Assembly (NCBI GenBank): GCA_013399855.1
Contig: VXAY01000162.1
Span: forward strand, 24,841 to 88,840
Reading direction: 5' to 3'
Length of the DNA: 64,000 nt
From: Oxyruncus cristatus
Lineage: Eukaryota; Chordata; Aves; Passeriformes; Cotingidae
Part shown: positions 61,859 through 64,000 of the stretch, piece by piece
How positions within the stretch are numbered: position 1 is the stretch's first letter
Layout of the letters: each line of letters begins with the position of its first letter
Position numbers and translations under genes: made by a program
Notes under the pieces: model-generated
What the model saw: the letters and a program-made list of their open reading frames with translations, nothing else
Told to the model about the DNA's origin: nothing
The model's database searches: none

Positions 61859-64000
61859 CTTAAAAAAAAAAAAAAAAAAGAAAAAGAAAACTAGCAACCA
61901 TATCATAGTGAATGCTTCCAAAAATAAATTTCCTCTCTGATTAAGCTTGGCATATCTCTTTTAAAGAAAGTATTTATTTTTATTTTATGTAGAATTTATT
62001 AGTAGGTTAGCAGAGTAATTATTGGTAATTATTGATATAAAGCCTTATTTCAAAACAAAGCCAAACAGAAGATTACTTATTATATATAAATCCATAGTGA
62101 GTTTTTAATAATTTATAATATTCAACATATTTTTTAGTAATCTGATCCATAAACAAGTTATCACAATTTTTTTCTCTTTATTTTTTGTATTTTTGATATG
62201 TTTTTGTGTCCTGAAGAGATGGATTCTTAAGTCAGAACCTGCTTCTGTGTTGCTGTGGCTACCAATTATATTAGTTTTTAATATTTCCCTCATATTTCTG
62301 TTAAGTTTAGGCATGAGTAAAAACATTTATTTTAATTGCTTTTATAGTCATCAGGTATTTGCTTTCACAGGCACCAAAGCAAATACAGATGAACTTGATG
62401 CCTGGGCCATACTGTGTCAGCATTACAGCAGTGAGACTATATGAAAATCCAGAAGAGATGTGACGGGAGGAACTGTAGATTTTGGTTACAAAGAAGTTGG
62501 AAGATTTTAGTTAGCTTTCTGCTGACTTCCAAAAAAAGGACACATTTCTTTGATGCTCTACAAGCTTTCACACCCATCAGTTAAACAGGAGACAGCATTT
62601 AAAATGGAGATTCATAATCTGTAGTTTCTCCAAATTGTTATATTATTTAGTACACTGCCCCCTTTTCGTTGTTGTAGTAAGTAAATTGGCCTCTGAATTT
62701 TTCTGCCTTTTTGTGCAATGCTTCAGGCAACAGTAACTCTAGACTTTTCATACTACTTTTTAATCCAGTCTTTCTTCTGGTGTTATAAAATCACGTGGTC
62801 TATTTCTGCATAGCAGCTCAGTTCTCATGATCATGTGAAGTTTAATTTGCTACTTTGATGTATTTGTCAGCCTATTGTGTTGTCAGCAATGATCAATAAG
62901 AGAAGGGAAAGAGTTTTAAGCTTGATGACTATGTTGAAACATTAGTTTGATATAATTTTCTTGCTGGAAATCCAGTTTATGGTTTAACTATTTTTTCTTC
63001 AAGTGCTTTCTTTGTTTTGTGAGAGATTATATTACACAAAAACTGATCAGGTGTTTTGGTACATAATTATTACTCCATTATTTTTTTTTTTCCAGTATCT
63101 TTATCTAGCTGGAAAGCCTTTTGACTCTGTGAGTTGTTCTATAGTTGTGGACTATCACTATTTTAACTATTGTTGAGCTTCACATTTTGTAGGTTTGGAC
63201 ATTGTTATTGTCTCACACTATTTTGTCTCTAATAAGGATGTTGTGATGCCTGGTGTTAACTTCTGGTGGTACTAGTGTGTTTCTCCTTTCTTGAAAGTAA
63301 TCTAGTGTTTGCTTTATGCTGTTACCCTGTTACTTGTCTTCAAGTGATCCTCTGGGTGGTACAAGCTTGCCACCTATTTTGCCACCCATTTGACTTATTT
63401 TACTATCCCCTGCTCTTAATAGGAACTTCATCTTTGGAGTTAGCCATGCATTTCGTCTCATTATCTTCTTTTACCTCTGCATTTTTTGTTATATATATAG
63501 ATATTTAGGCGTATTTAGCTAAGTATTCTGCTATTTATGTTCCCACAACCTCCACCAGTGCTGTTGCTTTCTGGTTACTGCACATAGTTTCAAACTGGGC
63601 AGGACATTGATGCACAAGGTCTTTGACAACATGGGTTTTATTTTGGTTTTGCATGCGTCTCTTTCTTTTTTGCTTTCAAAATATCAGCCAGTGACATTTT
63701 TCATTTTTTCATTTAAAGGATGGGTTGTCAGAATAGGAACAAAATAATGGCATTAGTTTAAAGATCTGGACTTCTTGTATAATGCACTACTAGCCAGCAA
63801 AAATAAAATGGCTCTGCCAGAAAGCAAAATGCACAGACAGTCGTCATTCAGTTGAAGTGGTTCATCTACAGAAGATAACCTTACCTGGGGTGATACTTTA
63901 TGTCCCTCTGCCTTGGAATAAAGGAAGAAATAATTTAGATTCTGTTGGATAGAATGCTAGCTTCCCACATATGAAACTCCTGGTTTTCTTTTTTTTTTTT

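Larger units (their letters stand above)
58311..64000. other. Intergenic, AT-rich, no gene recognised
   Basis: No gene or clear interspersed repeat. Low-complexity runs are at 60233-60255 (poly-T) and 61860-61879 (poly-A), and a gap lies at 61827-61829. The window ends in a poly-T run. Confidence 0.5.

Noticed and set aside
1..64000. CRISPR arrays, bacterial operons, riboswitches, tRNA or rRNA genes
   Set aside because: None was seen. Repeats present are CR1, LTR and microsatellite types of a vertebrate nuclear genome.

Overview
This window looks like avian nuclear DNA. It holds spliced genes with GT-AG introns, many CR1 LINE fragments with the typical 3' tail of short TCATAGAA-type repeats, avian-type retroviral LTRs, CpG islands and a long AT-rich gene-poor tract. 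The gene pair GUF1 > < GNPDA2, convergent and tail to tail, matches the gene order I know from vertebrates (human 4p, avian chromosome 4). No exact species can be read from the sequence.

Region 1 (1-12.6 kb): the 3' part of GUF1 on the + strand. Ten coding exons (321 to 12419) give about 424 residues of the mitochondrial EF4/LepA GTPase, from domain II to the stop codon. The G domain lies upstream of the window. Introns hold a CR1 tail, a solo LTR remnant and one long CR1 with an intact 3' reverse-transcriptase reading frame.

Region 2 (12.6-21.5 kb): GNPDA2 on the - strand, complete. Six coding exons (14623 to 19701) give a 275-residue glucosamine-6-phosphate deaminase with all expected catalytic residues. 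A non-coding first exon is inferred in a CpG-island promoter near 21.2-21.4 kb with ETS and YY1 motifs. Its first coding exon ends in a non-canonical GC donor. The 3-kb last intron carries an open, splice-compatible candidate alternative terminal exon.

Region 3 (21.5-64 kb): no protein-coding gene found. It is the start of the gene-poor tract that in vertebrates separates GNPDA2 from the GABRG1/GABRA2 cluster. It contains two LTRs, several CR1 copies on both strands, an isolated CpG island near 28.7 kb with a good CTCF motif and, at its edge, a near-perfect 21-bp hairpin (28838-28897), plus simple repeats and two small assembly gaps.

The two genes are metabolically unrelated (mitochondrial translation quality control, and hexosamine catabolism). 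Their link is positional: convergent 3' ends with stop codons 2.2 kb apart. The most useful follow-ups are the GC-AG intron, the candidate alternative terminal exon of GNPDA2, and the hairpin beside the orphan CpG island.
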